Assembly (NCBI RefSeq): GCF_902459685.1
Contig: NZ_CABPSF010000003.1
Span: 558,001 to 622,000 of the forward strand
Direction of reading: 5' to 3'
Length of the DNA stretch: 64,000 bases
Source: Pandoraea iniqua
Lineage (GTDB): Bacteria; Pseudomonadota; Gammaproteobacteria; Burkholderiales; Burkholderiaceae
The notes under the pieces were generated by a model that was not told the origin of the DNA, ran no database searches, and saw nothing but the letters and a program-made list of their open reading frames with translations. Positions 16,620 to 25,182 of this stretch are shown piece by piece (position 1 is the stretch's first letter; each line of letters opens with the position of its first letter). A program made the translations under genes and the position numbers.

Positions 16620-17645
16620 ATGCAGGACACGCCGTCACACACATCGCACGCCGCTACCGGGTCGGCTTCAAATCCGGCTTCACATTCAGCCTCGCCATCC
16701 AAGGCACAACTCGCGTCACGCGGCCAAGCGCCGGCGTTTCGCGGGATCTGGGTGCCGCTCGTCACGCCTTTTCTGCCCGGTAGCACGAACACCTCGGACG
16801 CCCCGGTCGACCACGCCGCGCTGCGCCGATTGGTCGCCCACTATCGCCGCTCGGGGATTGCCGGTCTGGTGATCTGCGGCACGACCGGCGAAGCGGCTGC
16901 GCTTGACGACGCCGAGCAACTCACCGTGTTCGACACCGTGCTGGCCGAGGCGGGCGATTTGCCGGTGATCGCCGGATTGGCGGGCAATCACATGGGGCAC
17001 ACGCTGGCACGGCTCGATGCGTTCAATGCGCTGCCGCTCGCGGGTGTGCTGACGCCTGCGCCGTATTACATCCGGCCGTCACAGGCGGGGCTCATCGACT
17101 GGTTCCATACGCTGGCTGACCGCTCGCGTGCGCCGCTCGTGCTCTACGACATTCCGTATCGCACCGGCTCCACGCTGACGCTCGACACCCTGCTGACGCT
17201 GGCCGGCCATAGCAACATTCGCGGGATCAAGGACTGCGGCGGCAATGCCACCACGACGCAGGCCCTGATCGCAGACGGACGTTTGTCGGTACTCGCGGGC
17301 GAAGATCATCAACTGCTCTCGACCCTGACGATGGGAGGACATGGCGCGATCATCGCGTCGTCGCATTGCCGTCCGTCGCATTTCGTCGCGCTATATCGTG
17401 CCGTGCAGGCGCAGCAACTCGACGTGGCACGGGTGCTGTTTCACGCCTTGATGCCGGTGGTGCGGCTGCTCTTTGCCGAGGCGAATCCCGGTCCGGTGAA
17501 GGCGTGGCTGGCGCGCGAGGGCTTGCTGGCCGACGTACTGCGTGCGCCGATGACCAGCGCGTCGCCCGCGCTGGCACAGCAGTTGGTGGATGCCATCGCG
17601 GCCGTCGATGCGCAGTTTGGGGCAAACGCCGCGAATGCAGCATGA
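16620..17645 (+). CDS. Dihydrodipicolinate synthase (DapA/NanA) family lyase
   Basis: 341 residues; class I aldolase-fold enzyme forming a Schiff base. Catalytic Lys204 (GIKDCGG), Tyr176 (LYDIPYRTG) and the substrate loop CGTTGEAA (86-93) are present. GGAG lies ahead of ATG 16620. The first 36 residues are a Ser/Thr/His/Ala-rich extension absent from ordinary DapA. It is adjacent to a YdcZ transporter and LysR regulator, so a catabolic aldolase or a paralogous dipicolinate synthase are both possible. No lysine-biosynthesis genes are next to it. Confidence 0.9.
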   Translation: MQDTPSHTSHAATGSASNPASHSASPSKAQLASRGQAPAFRGIWVPLVTPFLPGSTNTSDAPVDHAALRRLVAHYRRSGIAGLVICGTTGEAAALDDAEQLTVFDTVLAEAGDLPVIAGLAGNHMGHTLARLDAFNALPLAGVLTPAPYYIRPSQAGLIDWFHTLADRSRAPLVLYDIPYRTGSTLTLDTLLTLAGHSNIRGIKDCGGNATTTQALIADGRLSVLAGEDHQLLSTLTMGGHGAIIASSHCRPSHFVALYRAVQAQQLDVARVLFHALMPVVRLLFAEANPGPVKAWLAREGLLADVLRAPMTSASPALAQQLVDAIAAVDAQFGANAANAA

Positions 17646-17697
17646 CGGCGGGAGCGTGACGGCGGATTGGACGGCTTGATGACGGCGGCTGGCAGGC

Positions 17698-18219
17698 TTA
17701 CGAGCCGACCGCCTGCCCGGCCATCGACTTCACCGGCGTGCTCGTGCCCCACTGCACCACGAGCATGCCGGCGACGATCAACGCAACGCCAGCGATGCGG
17801 GCGAGATTGGCGGGTTTCTGCGCCAACCCCATCAGTCCGAAGTGATCGATGACGAGCGACGCGACCACCTGCCCCGCCACCACACAGACGATGAAATTTG
17901 CCGCGCCGAGGCGCGGTGTCAGGATCAGTGCTGCCGTGATGTAAGCCACCCCGGCAATGCCGCCGATCCACAGCCACCACGGGCCGCCGGCCGCCTTGCC
18001 GAGATCCGGCGCGCCGGCGCGCATGCCGATCAAAACCGGCAGGATGACGATCAGGCTGACCAGCAAAGATGCCACTGTGGCCCACAGCGGATGACCCAGC
18101 GCGCGGCCGAGCGCTGCATTGCTGCCTGCCTGAAACGGCACGACGGCACCTGCCAGCATGGCCACAACCAGCGGCAACAACACCGCAGGCGAGAACGAAG
18201 TAGCGAAGGATGCGTTCAT
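17698..18219 (-). CDS. DMT-superfamily transporter, YdcZ/DUF606 type
   Basis: 173-residue membrane protein from ATG 18219 (MNASFATSFSP), with AGGAGG at 7 bp that decides the start over 18273. About five hydrophobic helices; the pattern PFQAGSNAALGRALGHPLWA and FIVCVVAGQVVASLVIDHFGL is that of the short DUF606 transporters. The substrate is unknown. It is divergent from a LysR regulator and converges with the DapA-family gene. Confidence 0.88.
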   Translation of the reverse strand: MNASFATSFSPAVLLPLVVAMLAGAVVPFQAGSNAALGRALGHPLWATVASLLVSLIVILPVLIGMRAGAPDLGKAAGGPWWLWIGGIAGVAYITAALILTPRLGAANFIVCVVAGQVVASLVIDHFGLMGLAQKPANLARIAGVALIVAGMLVVQWGTSTPVKSMAGQAVGS

Positions 18220-18272
18220 GAAGTGACCTCCTTTGGCGTAAATCATGACTTGCCTTGAGGGTGCATCATCCA

Positions 18273-18301
18273 TTCCAATAATGGAAATTCGAAATTCGTA
18301 C
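18273..18301. promoter_or_regulatory. LysR-type operator candidate
   Basis: TTCCA-ATAA-TGGAA (18273-18286) followed by overlapping GAAATTC copies lies between the YdcZ and LysR starts, where a LysR protein would bind to control both genes. The assignment rests on symmetry and position only. Confidence 0.4.
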
Positions 18302-18328
18302 GCTAACTATTCGTCACATGGATAGCCA

Positions 18329-19237
18329 ATGGATGATTTGCGCAGAATCGACCTCAACCTGCTGTTGACGCTGCATGCGTTGCTCGCGGAGCGCCACGTG
18401 TCGCGCGCTGCGGTTCGGCTGCATCGCAGCCAGCCTGCGGTCAGCCATGCGCTCGGGCAGTTGCGCGTGATCTTCGACGATCCGCTGCTGGTTCGGCGTG
18501 ACGGCGCCCTTGCCCTGACTGCCCGCGCGCAGGAATTGCAACGGCCGCTCGACGATGCGCTCGCCCAGTTGCAGGGGTTGCTGCATGCGCCTGCGTTCGA
18601 CGCCCGGCGCGCACGCCGCACGTTCCGCCTTGCGTTGTCGGATTACGGGGCCCGGGTGGCTCTCCCGGCATTGACGCGATGCCTGCGGGCGCAGGCACCG
18701 GGGGTGGATCTGGCGATTTCGCAGACAAGCCGCGAGGCGATGGTGACGCAGTTGCTCGATGGCGAAATCGATCTGGCGCTCGGGGTTTTTCACGATCTGC
18801 CGGACGAGTTGCAGGCGCAGACGCTGTTCGACGAATCGTTCGTCTGCGTGGCCGATCGGACCACCCTGCCGGCGCGTGGCGCACTCACGCTTGACGCGTG
18901 GCTGGCGCGGCCGCATGTGCTCGTGGCGATGCGTCCGGACACTGCCAACGAAATCGATCTGGCGCTCGCCGATCAGGGGCAGACGCGCCGCGTCGCCGTC
19001 GCGATGCCGCATTGGAGCGTTGCCACCGAGTTGATCGCCGGTACCGATCTCGTGCTCACCGTCGCCGAGCGCGCGGTCGCGCATCTGCGCCACGACCGGC
19101 AGTTGCGGCGCTTCCCGCCGCCGTTTCCGATTCCGGCCTTCGCGTTTCAGGCCGTCTGGCACACGCGGCGTGATGTCGACCCCGCGCATCGCTGGCTGCG
19201 TGATCAGATCGCCGTTGTTTGTGCCGACGACGCCTGA
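18329..19237 (+). CDS. LysR-family transcriptional regulator
   Basis: 302 residues. Helix-turn-helix in the first 65 residues (LNLLLTLHALLAERHVSRAAVRLHRSQPAVSHALGQLR, shown in parts: RHVSRAAVRL and QPAVSHALGQL), followed by the periplasmic-binding-like effector domain. The Asn-containing start DLRRIDLNLL is of the NodD/PcaQ-like subgroup. It is divergent from the YdcZ transporter, its most likely target. The effector is unknown. Confidence 0.92.
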   Translation: MDDLRRIDLNLLLTLHALLAERHVSRAAVRLHRSQPAVSHALGQLRVIFDDPLLVRRDGALALTARAQELQRPLDDALAQLQGLLHAPAFDARRARRTFRLALSDYGARVALPALTRCLRAQAPGVDLAISQTSREAMVTQLLDGEIDLALGVFHDLPDELQAQTLFDESFVCVADRTTLPARGALTLDAWLARPHVLVAMRPDTANEIDLALADQGQTRRVAVAMPHWSVATELIAGTDLVLTVAERAVAHLRHDRQLRRFPPPFPIPAFAFQAVWHTRRDVDPAHRWLRDQIAVVCADDA

Positions 19238-19254
19238 TCGACCTATCCGTGCCG

Positions 19255-20169
19255 TCAGGCTTGTGCTGTCAGCGCGGTCACGAGGTCGAGAAACGCCCGT
19301 GTTTTGGCAGGCGGATGATGTCGCGACGGATGGTAGGCGTACAGCGGAAACCGCTCGTCCGGCCAGTCAGGAAACAGGTCGACCAGTTCGCCGCTCTCAA
19401 GCCAAACGTCGGTACCGAACCCCATGACCTGTGCAATGCCATAACCGGCAAGACACGCGCTCAGCAACGTACCGGCGTCGTTGACGACGAGTCGGCCGTG
19501 CGTGGGGACCGTCAGCCGTTTGCGCTTGCGATGAAATTCCCACGGAAATGGCCGACCGGTTTGCGGGTCACGAAATTCGATACACGTGTGCGCCTCGCCC
19601 GAGAGATCTTCCGGCTTGAGCGGACGGCCGCAACGCTTCAGATAGCTCGGTGCGGCCACCGTTCGAATCGGCGTATCGAGCAGCTTGCGCGCCACGAGCG
19701 TCGAATCGGGCGGCACACCGAAACGCACGGCCAGATCGAAGCCGTCGGCGATCAGATCGCCGAGACTGTCGCGCGTGATCAGTTCAAGGCGAAGCGCTTC
19801 GTGCTGCGCGAGGAACGCTTCAAGGCTCGGCCCAAGGATCAGCCGCGAGAAGAACGGGTCGATGTTCACGCGCAGTCGCCCGCGCACGGCAGTGGCCCCG
19901 CCCGACGCGGTCGCTGCCGCATCCTCCAGCCCTGCCAGCAACGGCGTGACCTGCGCGTAGAAGCGCCGCCCTTCATCCGTCAACGACACCACCCGCGTCG
20001 TTCGATCGAACAACCGGATGCCCAGCCGCGCTTCGAGTCGGGCTACCGCGCGACTGACGCCGGGCTGGGACATATCGAGGCGTTCGCCGGCGGCAGCAAA
20101 GCTCCCCGCCTCCACGATCGCTACGAACACGCTCATGCCGTTGAGCATTCGCTCGTCGAATCCTGTCAT
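19255..20169 (-). CDS. LysR-family transcriptional regulator
   Basis: 304 residues from ATG 20169 (MTGFDERMLNGM). N-terminal winged helix (VFVAIVEAGSFAAAGERLDM, QPGVSRAVARLE) and effector domain with the CrgA/DmlR-type ending. It is divergent from an NmrA-family oxidoreductase gene across a 137-bp region containing the inverted repeat ATGCCA-CTT-TGGCAT, so control of that gene is likely. Confidence 0.92.
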   Translation of the reverse strand: MTGFDERMLNGMSVFVAIVEAGSFAAAGERLDMSQPGVSRAVARLEARLGIRLFDRTTRVVSLTDEGRRFYAQVTPLLAGLEDAAATASGGATAVRGRLRVNIDPFFSRLILGPSLEAFLAQHEALRLELITRDSLGDLIADGFDLAVRFGVPPDSTLVARKLLDTPIRTVAAPSYLKRCGRPLKPEDLSGEAHTCIEFRDPQTGRPFPWEFHRKRKRLTVPTHGRLVVNDAGTLLSACLAGYGIAQVMGFGTDVWLESGELVDLFPDWPDERFPLYAYHPSRHHPPAKTRAFLDLVTALTAQA

Positions 20170-20197
20170 GGGGTCGCGCCTCCGCCTGCCGTGTTTT

Positions 20198-20212
20198 ATG
20201 CCACTTTGGCAT
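20198..20212. promoter_or_regulatory. Inverted repeat in LysR/NmrA divergent region
   Basis: ATGCCA (20198-20203) and TGGCAT (20207-20212) form a perfect 6-bp inverted repeat with a 3-bp spacer between the two divergent starts. It fits a LysR recognition half-site pair. Confidence 0.45.
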
Positions 20213-20306
20213 GAATTAAATGACACTCATGTTATCGCGAAATGTGACGCAGATACCGACAATGGCGTCCAACGCGGTGTGGACCGCAGTGTTCAGAGGA
20301 TTTGAG

Positions 20307-21161
20307 ATGTACGCCATTACAGGAATTACCGGACAAGTCGGCGGCGCGCTCGCCGAAACGTTGCTGGCCCAAGGCGAGGCGGTGCGTGCCGTGGTGCGCA
20401 ATGCCGCCAAGGGTGCGGCGTGGCAGGCGCGCGGTTGCGATGTGGCACTGGCCGACATGACGGACGCCGACGCGCTCACCCGTGCCTTCACCGGTGCCGA
20501 GGCGGTGTTCGTGCTGCTCCCGCCGACCTTCGATCCGTCACCCGACTTTGCCGAGTCACGTGCTGTCATCAAGGCGGTATCGGAGGCGCTGCAAGCGGCG
20601 CGCCCGGCCCGTGTCGTCTGCCTTTCGACCGTGGGTGCGCAAGCCACTCAAACCAGCCTGCTCTCCCAGTTGTCGGCATTGGAGCAACACCTCGGTGCGC
20701 TGCCGTTGCCGATCACGTTCCTGCGTGCGGCATGGTTCATGGAGAACGCCGCGTGGGATGTCGCACGCGCCCGCACTGACGGCGTGCTGGAGAGCTATCT
20801 CACGCCGCTGGATCGCGCGATCCCGATGGTGGCGACCGCCGACGTCGGCAGCACGGCCGCTCACCTGCTGCGCGAGTCGTGGGAGGGCAAAAGCGTGATC
20901 GAGCTGACAGGCCCGGCACTGGTATCGCCGGCGCTACTGGCCGACGCGCTGGGTCGTGCACTTGGGCGATCGATCGAAGCCAGTGAAGTGCCGCGTGCCG
21001 AATGGGAAGCCCGTTTCAAGGCGCAAGGCATGCACAACCCGATTCCGCGCATGCAAATGCTCGACGGCTTCAACGCGGGCTGGCTCAGCTTCGAAGGCAC
21101 GCCGCGTCAAGGCACCACAACCCTTGCCGATGTGGTGAATTCGCTGGTGACTTGCCACTGA
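20307..21161 (+). CDS. NmrA-family NAD(P)-binding protein
   Basis: 284 residues from ATG 20307 (MYAITGITGQVGG), with AGAGGA at 6 bp. Atypical short-chain dehydrogenase with the NmrA/QorB-like glycine motif TGITGQVGG at residues 5-13 and no classic YxxxK catalytic pair visible. It may act as an NAD(P)H-dependent quinone reductase or a redox sensor. It is divergent from a LysR regulator. Confidence 0.88.
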   Translation: MYAITGITGQVGGALAETLLAQGEAVRAVVRNAAKGAAWQARGCDVALADMTDADALTRAFTGAEAVFVLLPPTFDPSPDFAESRAVIKAVSEALQAARPARVVCLSTVGAQATQTSLLSQLSALEQHLGALPLPITFLRAAWFMENAAWDVARARTDGVLESYLTPLDRAIPMVATADVGSTAAHLLRESWEGKSVIELTGPALVSPALLADALGRALGRSIEASEVPRAEWEARFKAQGMHNPIPRMQMLDGFNAGWLSFEGTPRQGTTTLADVVNSLVTCH

Positions 21162-21259
21162 GTTGCCATTTCGCTGACACTGAGGGCACTGCAACGCCGC
21201 GCGGGACCACGGTTCAAACAATGGTGGCCCGCGCGGTGTGCGCTCAGGGAGCTGACGAT

Positions 21260-22573
21260 ATGGCAAACGGCAAGCACCGCAAAAAGCACAGTTGGGCCAC
21301 GCCGGACGAGCGGCTGGCGCGTCTGACCAGCGAACGGGCGCGCAAGATGGCGCGCTCACCTCACGCTTATGTCCGTGGCAGCACGATCCGGTTTTATGAA
21401 TGGCTGAGCAACGCGGACGTCAATTTGCCGCAGGGACCCGCCATCTGGATCTGCGGTGACTGCCACACCGGCAATCTCGGGCCGCTGGCCAACGCGCGCG
21501 GTCATGTCGAAGTCCATATTCGCGATCTCGATCAGACCGTCATCGGCAACCCGGTTCACGATCTCGTGCGGCTGGCGTTATCGCTGGCGAGCGCCGCACG
21601 CGGCTCGTCGCTCTCCGGCCTCACTGTCATCCATATGCTCGAAGCGCTCACGCACGGCTACGAGTCGGCGTTCGAACGCGGCGATGCTCCGGATGAGGAG
21701 AGCGCGAACGGGCGCAAGCGCAACGGGAAGCGCGGCAGCAAAGCGAGTAGCAAGTCTGCCAAGGGAAAGAAGAACGGCGCCGACGACGACTACGAACGCC
21801 CGAAAGTGGTCGATTTGATCTTGCGGCAGGCGACCAAGCGCTCGTGGAAACATCTGGCGCTGGAGCGCATCGAGGATATCCGTCCGACGATTCCGCTCGG
21901 CCGGCGCTTCTGGCCACTGAGCAAGACTGAGAAGAACGAGATCGACGGGCTCTTTCAGCGGGAAACCATTGCGCGTCTCGCGACCGATTTGCGCGGGCGC
22001 CCAGACGATGGCCATGTCGAAGTGCTCGACGCTGCGTATTGGGTCAAGGGGTGTAGTTCGCTGGGACGGCTGCGCTATGCGGTGCTGCTGGATGTGGACG
22101 GCGGTGTCGTGCAAGGCGACGACCTCTGCCTGATGGATCTGAAGGAAGGTGTGAAAGCCGCCGCACCGCGCTACCCCGGTGTTCGTATGCCGCGCGACAA
22201 CGCCGAGCGGGTCGTCAAAGGGGCGCAGCATCTTTCACCATTTCTCGGTGACCGGATGCGCGCAGCACGCATGATGGATCGCTCGATCATCATTCGCGAG
22301 TTGCTGCCGCAGGATCTCAAGCTCAGCATTGAAACGCTCACCGTCAACGACGCTGCCGAGATTGCGTACTACCTCGCGCACGTGGTCGGACAAGCGCACG
22401 CGCGGCAAATGGACGATGCCACCTGCCGCTCGTGGCTCACTGAACTGCAACGCAACCGCTCGAAGTCTATCGACGCGCCCGTATGGCTTTGGAACAGCGT
22501 CGTGCAACTGATGAGCGAGCACGAGGCGGCCTATCTCGAACACTGCAAGCGGGTAATTTCAGGCGAGACCTGA
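21260..22573 (+). CDS. DUF2252 family protein (kinase-like fold)
   Basis: 437 residues from ATG 21260 (MANGKHRKKHSW), with AGGGAG upstream. DUF2252 proteins resemble aminoglycoside-phosphotransferase/kinase folds; GDCHTGN at 66-72 and the acidic RDLDQ at 88-92 look like the catalytic-loop and metal-binding positions. A lysine-rich insert (about 145-180, GRKRNGKRGSK, KSAKGKKNG) interrupts the domain. No substrate or partner is known. It follows the NmrA gene by 98 bp, and an upstream in-frame start would overlap that gene. Confidence 0.85.
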   Translation: MANGKHRKKHSWATPDERLARLTSERARKMARSPHAYVRGSTIRFYEWLSNADVNLPQGPAIWICGDCHTGNLGPLANARGHVEVHIRDLDQTVIGNPVHDLVRLALSLASAARGSSLSGLTVIHMLEALTHGYESAFERGDAPDEESANGRKRNGKRGSKASSKSAKGKKNGADDDYERPKVVDLILRQATKRSWKHLALERIEDIRPTIPLGRRFWPLSKTEKNEIDGLFQRETIARLATDLRGRPDDGHVEVLDAAYWVKGCSSLGRLRYAVLLDVDGGVVQGDDLCLMDLKEGVKAAAPRYPGVRMPRDNAERVVKGAQHLSPFLGDRMRAARMMDRSIIIRELLPQDLKLSIETLTVNDAAEIAYYLAHVVGQAHARQMDDATCRSWLTELQRNRSKSIDAPVWLWNSVVQLMSEHEAAYLEHCKRVISGET

Positions 22574-22599
22574 AACGTCACCGCTCGCAGCGATACGGA

Positions 22600-23139
22600 T
22601 CAGAACATCGGGTTGCCGCTGACTGTCTTGGCGGGCACTTGCTGCGACACGTCCCAGTGTTCGACGATCTTGCCCTTATCGAGCCGGAAGATGTCGACGA
22701 TGGCAATCGGCGCGTCGCCCGGATGCGGCACCTTGCGCACGTGAAGAATCACGTAATCCCCATCGGCGAAGGCGCGCACGATATCGCTGTGCGAATCCGG
22801 CTGGTTCTTGCGCAGGAAGTCGAGGAACTTGCCAAAGCCTTCCACGCCGTCGGCCGCGTTCGGATTGTGCTGGATGTACTGCGTGCCCAGATACTGGCGC
22901 GCTGCCGCGAAGTCCTTGCGATTCAGGCCGGCCTCGTAGAACGCGAGGACGGCCTGTTTGTTGGCGGCCATCTGGGCAGCGGACACCGTGGGTACGGGCG
23001 TAGCCGACGGGTTGAGACCTTCTGCACCGGCCGCCGACAACGCGGCACCGGGCACGGGCGGCATGCCCTCTGCGGCGTGGGTGACAGGCGTCAGAACGAC
23101 GGCGGCAGTGGCGAGCAACGAAGCGACAATGGTTTTCAT
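22600..23139 (-). CDS. Exported SnoaL-like / NTF2-fold protein
   Basis: 179 residues with a clear signal peptide (cleavage near THAAEG, residue 23). The C-terminal 120 residues have the NTF2-like, SnoaL pattern (NKQAVLAFYEAGLNRKDFAA, YIQHNPNAADGVEGF, DIFRLDKGKIVEHWDV). It could be an exported cyclase-like enzyme or a binding protein; a catalytic assignment is not possible. It converges with the DUF2252 gene. Confidence 0.88.
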   Translation of the reverse strand: MKTIVASLLATAAVVLTPVTHAAEGMPPVPGAALSAAGAEGLNPSATPVPTVSAAQMAANKQAVLAFYEAGLNRKDFAAARQYLGTQYIQHNPNAADGVEGFGKFLDFLRKNQPDSHSDIVRAFADGDYVILHVRKVPHPGDAPIAIVDIFRLDKGKIVEHWDVSQQVPAKTVSGNPMF

Positions 23140-23238
23140 GATGTCGTGTGTGGCGTAGGACGTCAGGGGTGTCGTGATGTCAGGGGTAAAAGAAGCGAAC
23201 GGAATCGGGTTTGGCTGACACGGCTTGGCGCAGCCGCG

Positions 23239-23910
23239 TCAGCTCAACAGCTCGTAGGGGCCGCCACGCGCGAGTGCGCGCTGATAGGCCTCACGTGAGT
23301 GAATGCGTTTGAGAAAGTCGTCGATAGCGAGCCAACGGCCCTTGGCATCGCCGCGCGCGGCTGCGGCTTCCAGCGGAAAACTCATCTGGACATCGGCGGC
23401 ACTGAAGCTGTCGCCGACAAACCACCCCGTCTTCGCCAGTTCGTCGTTCACATAGCCGAAGTGCAGTGCCAATTGCGGATCGACAAAGCTCGACTGCAAC
23501 GTGCCGCTGATCTTGCGGGCGATGGGACGGACGAAAAACGGCATGGGCGCGCTTGCGATGCGCAACGCCACGAGCTTGAGCAGCAAGGGCGGCATGGCGG
23601 AGCCTTCGGCGTAGTGCAGCCAGTAGGTCCAGCGCAGGCGTTCGGGGGTATCGCGCGGTGGGGCCAATCGCCCTTCTCCGTAACGATCGACCAGATACTC
23701 GATGATGGCGCCCGACTCGGCCAGCGTCAGATCGCCGTCGGTCAGGACCGGCGACTTCCCGAGCGGGTGAACCTGCCGAAGCTCCGGTGGCGCAAGCATT
23801 GTGTTGGGGTCGCGGGCGTAGTGGCGCAGTTCGTAAGGCAGGCCAAGCTCTTCGAGCAACCAGAGCACGCGTTGCGAGCGGGAGTTGTTCAGGTGATGGA
23901 CAGTGATCAT
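23239..23910 (-). CDS. Glutathione S-transferase
   Basis: 223 residues with an N-terminal thioredoxin fold (MITVHHLNNSRSQRVLWLLE) whose Ser10/Arg11 occupy the catalytic position, the cis-Pro of GKSPVLTDGD, and the glutathione-contacting motif ESGAIIEYL. The C-terminal helical domain follows. It is expected to conjugate or reduce electrophiles with glutathione in the cytoplasm. It is single, with 99 bp to the next gene. Confidence 0.92.
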   Translation of the reverse strand: MITVHHLNNSRSQRVLWLLEELGLPYELRHYARDPNTMLAPPELRQVHPLGKSPVLTDGDLTLAESGAIIEYLVDRYGEGRLAPPRDTPERLRWTYWLHYAEGSAMPPLLLKLVALRIASAPMPFFVRPIARKISGTLQSSFVDPQLALHFGYVNDELAKTGWFVGDSFSAADVQMSFPLEAAAARGDAKGRWLAIDDFLKRIHSREAYQRALARGGPYELLS

Positions 23911-24116
23911 ACGTTCGGACTCCGGCGGTTGATCCGAACGCCATTGTCGCCGTATTGGCGGATTTAGGGGTAATCTTGCCCATCTGATCGGTTGCCGGGC
24001 GAGTCAGCCGTGCGGAACACGGCAAAATGCTCTAAACGCTTTAACCGCTCTATTAGCAATATTCGCCCCGTTCACCCGCTTCCAAGTCACTACCAAACCG
24101 TCATCCCACCCTGCTC

Positions 24117-25043
24117 ATGGACAGAATCGATGCGATGAAGGTCTTCGTCGCCACGCTCGACGAAGGCAGCCTTGCCGGTGCCGCCCGCCGCCTCGGGCGC
24201 TCGGCCGCCGCTGTGAGCCGCGCCATCGCGTATCTTGAAGCCCATACCGGCACGGCCCTGTTACATCGCACCACGCGCACCATCCGGCTGAGCGCCGCCG
24301 GTGAGCGCTACGCCGCCGCTTGCCGCCGCATTCTGCTCGATCTGGACGAAGCCGACGTGCTCGCTGCCGGTGAACGTTCCGCCCCGCGCGGCTTGCTGAC
24401 CGTTGCGTCGCCCTTGGCCGCCGGCGAGACGCTGATGCGGGAGATCGTCGATGCCTTCATCGAGCGGTACCCGGCCGTAACGGTGCGGCTTGCGTTGAGC
24501 GACGTTCCGGTCAGCTTGATTGATGAGGGAATCGACGTGGCACTGCGGGTTGCGCATTTGCCCGACTCATCGCTCGTCGCGACTCAGGTTGGCGAAGTCC
24601 GACGGGTGATTGCGGCGTCGCCGGACTATCTTGCGTCGCACGCGCCTATTGAGACCCCCGCCGATCTGTCGAAACATCAGATCGTGTCGATGACTTACTT
24701 CGGCATCGACTCGTGGCGTTTTCCGGCGAGCGGGCGGGCGTCGGTGCCGCAGGTGGTGCAGTTCACGCCGAGACTGATCGTCAATTCGATTCGTGCGGCG
24801 ATTGCGTCGGCGGTGGCCGGCCACGGTGTGGCGCGGATGCTGACTTATCACATGGTCGACGAGATCGAACGCGGCACGTTGCAGATCGTGTTGCGCGAGT
24901 ATGAACATCCGCCGATGCCCGTGCACGTCATCACGCCGCAGGGGCGCCTAGCCGTCCCTAAAGTGCGCGCTTTTGTCGACTTTGCCGTGCCGCGCCTGCG
25001 CAAGCATTTCGTGCGCGTGCACAAGGTCGCGGAGAAAGCGTAA
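24117..25043 (+). CDS. LysR-family transcriptional regulator
   Basis: 308 residues. N-terminal helix-turn-helix (MDRIDAMKVFVATLDEGSL, SAAAVSRAIAYLEAHTG) of the DmlR/CrgA subgroup, followed by the effector domain. It is divergent from the GST gene (206-bp gap) and co-directional with a YbfB-type MFS gene 139 bp downstream; either could be its target. Confidence 0.92.
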   Translation: MDRIDAMKVFVATLDEGSLAGAARRLGRSAAAVSRAIAYLEAHTGTALLHRTTRTIRLSAAGERYAAACRRILLDLDEADVLAAGERSAPRGLLTVASPLAAGETLMREIVDAFIERYPAVTVRLALSDVPVSLIDEGIDVALRVAHLPDSSLVATQVGEVRRVIAASPDYLASHAPIETPADLSKHQIVSMTYFGIDSWRFPASGRASVPQVVQFTPRLIVNSIRAAIASAVAGHGVARMLTYHMVDEIERGTLQIVLREYEHPPMPVHVITPQGRLAVPKVRAFVDFAVPRLRKHFVRVHKVAEKA

Positions 25044-25182
25044 CGGCGATTCGTACGCCGCGCGGAAGAATGACTTCCGGGGCGCGGCCATTCTCCGTCG
25101 GGCGCGCGGCACCTACACTGACTCCATCGCTTTTGCGCGTGGTCCGGCATGGGATATGAGCCACGCGCGCCCCGGAGTTCAC

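Noticed and set aside
16322-16792. Minus-strand gene overlapping the DapA-family start
   Set aside because: No ribosome site or domain; it would run against the promoter and leader structures of the DapA-family gene.
22483-23298. Plus-strand gene through the NTF2-like region
   Set aside because: The minus strand encodes a signal-peptide NTF2-fold protein; the plus-strand product is compositionally shadow-like.
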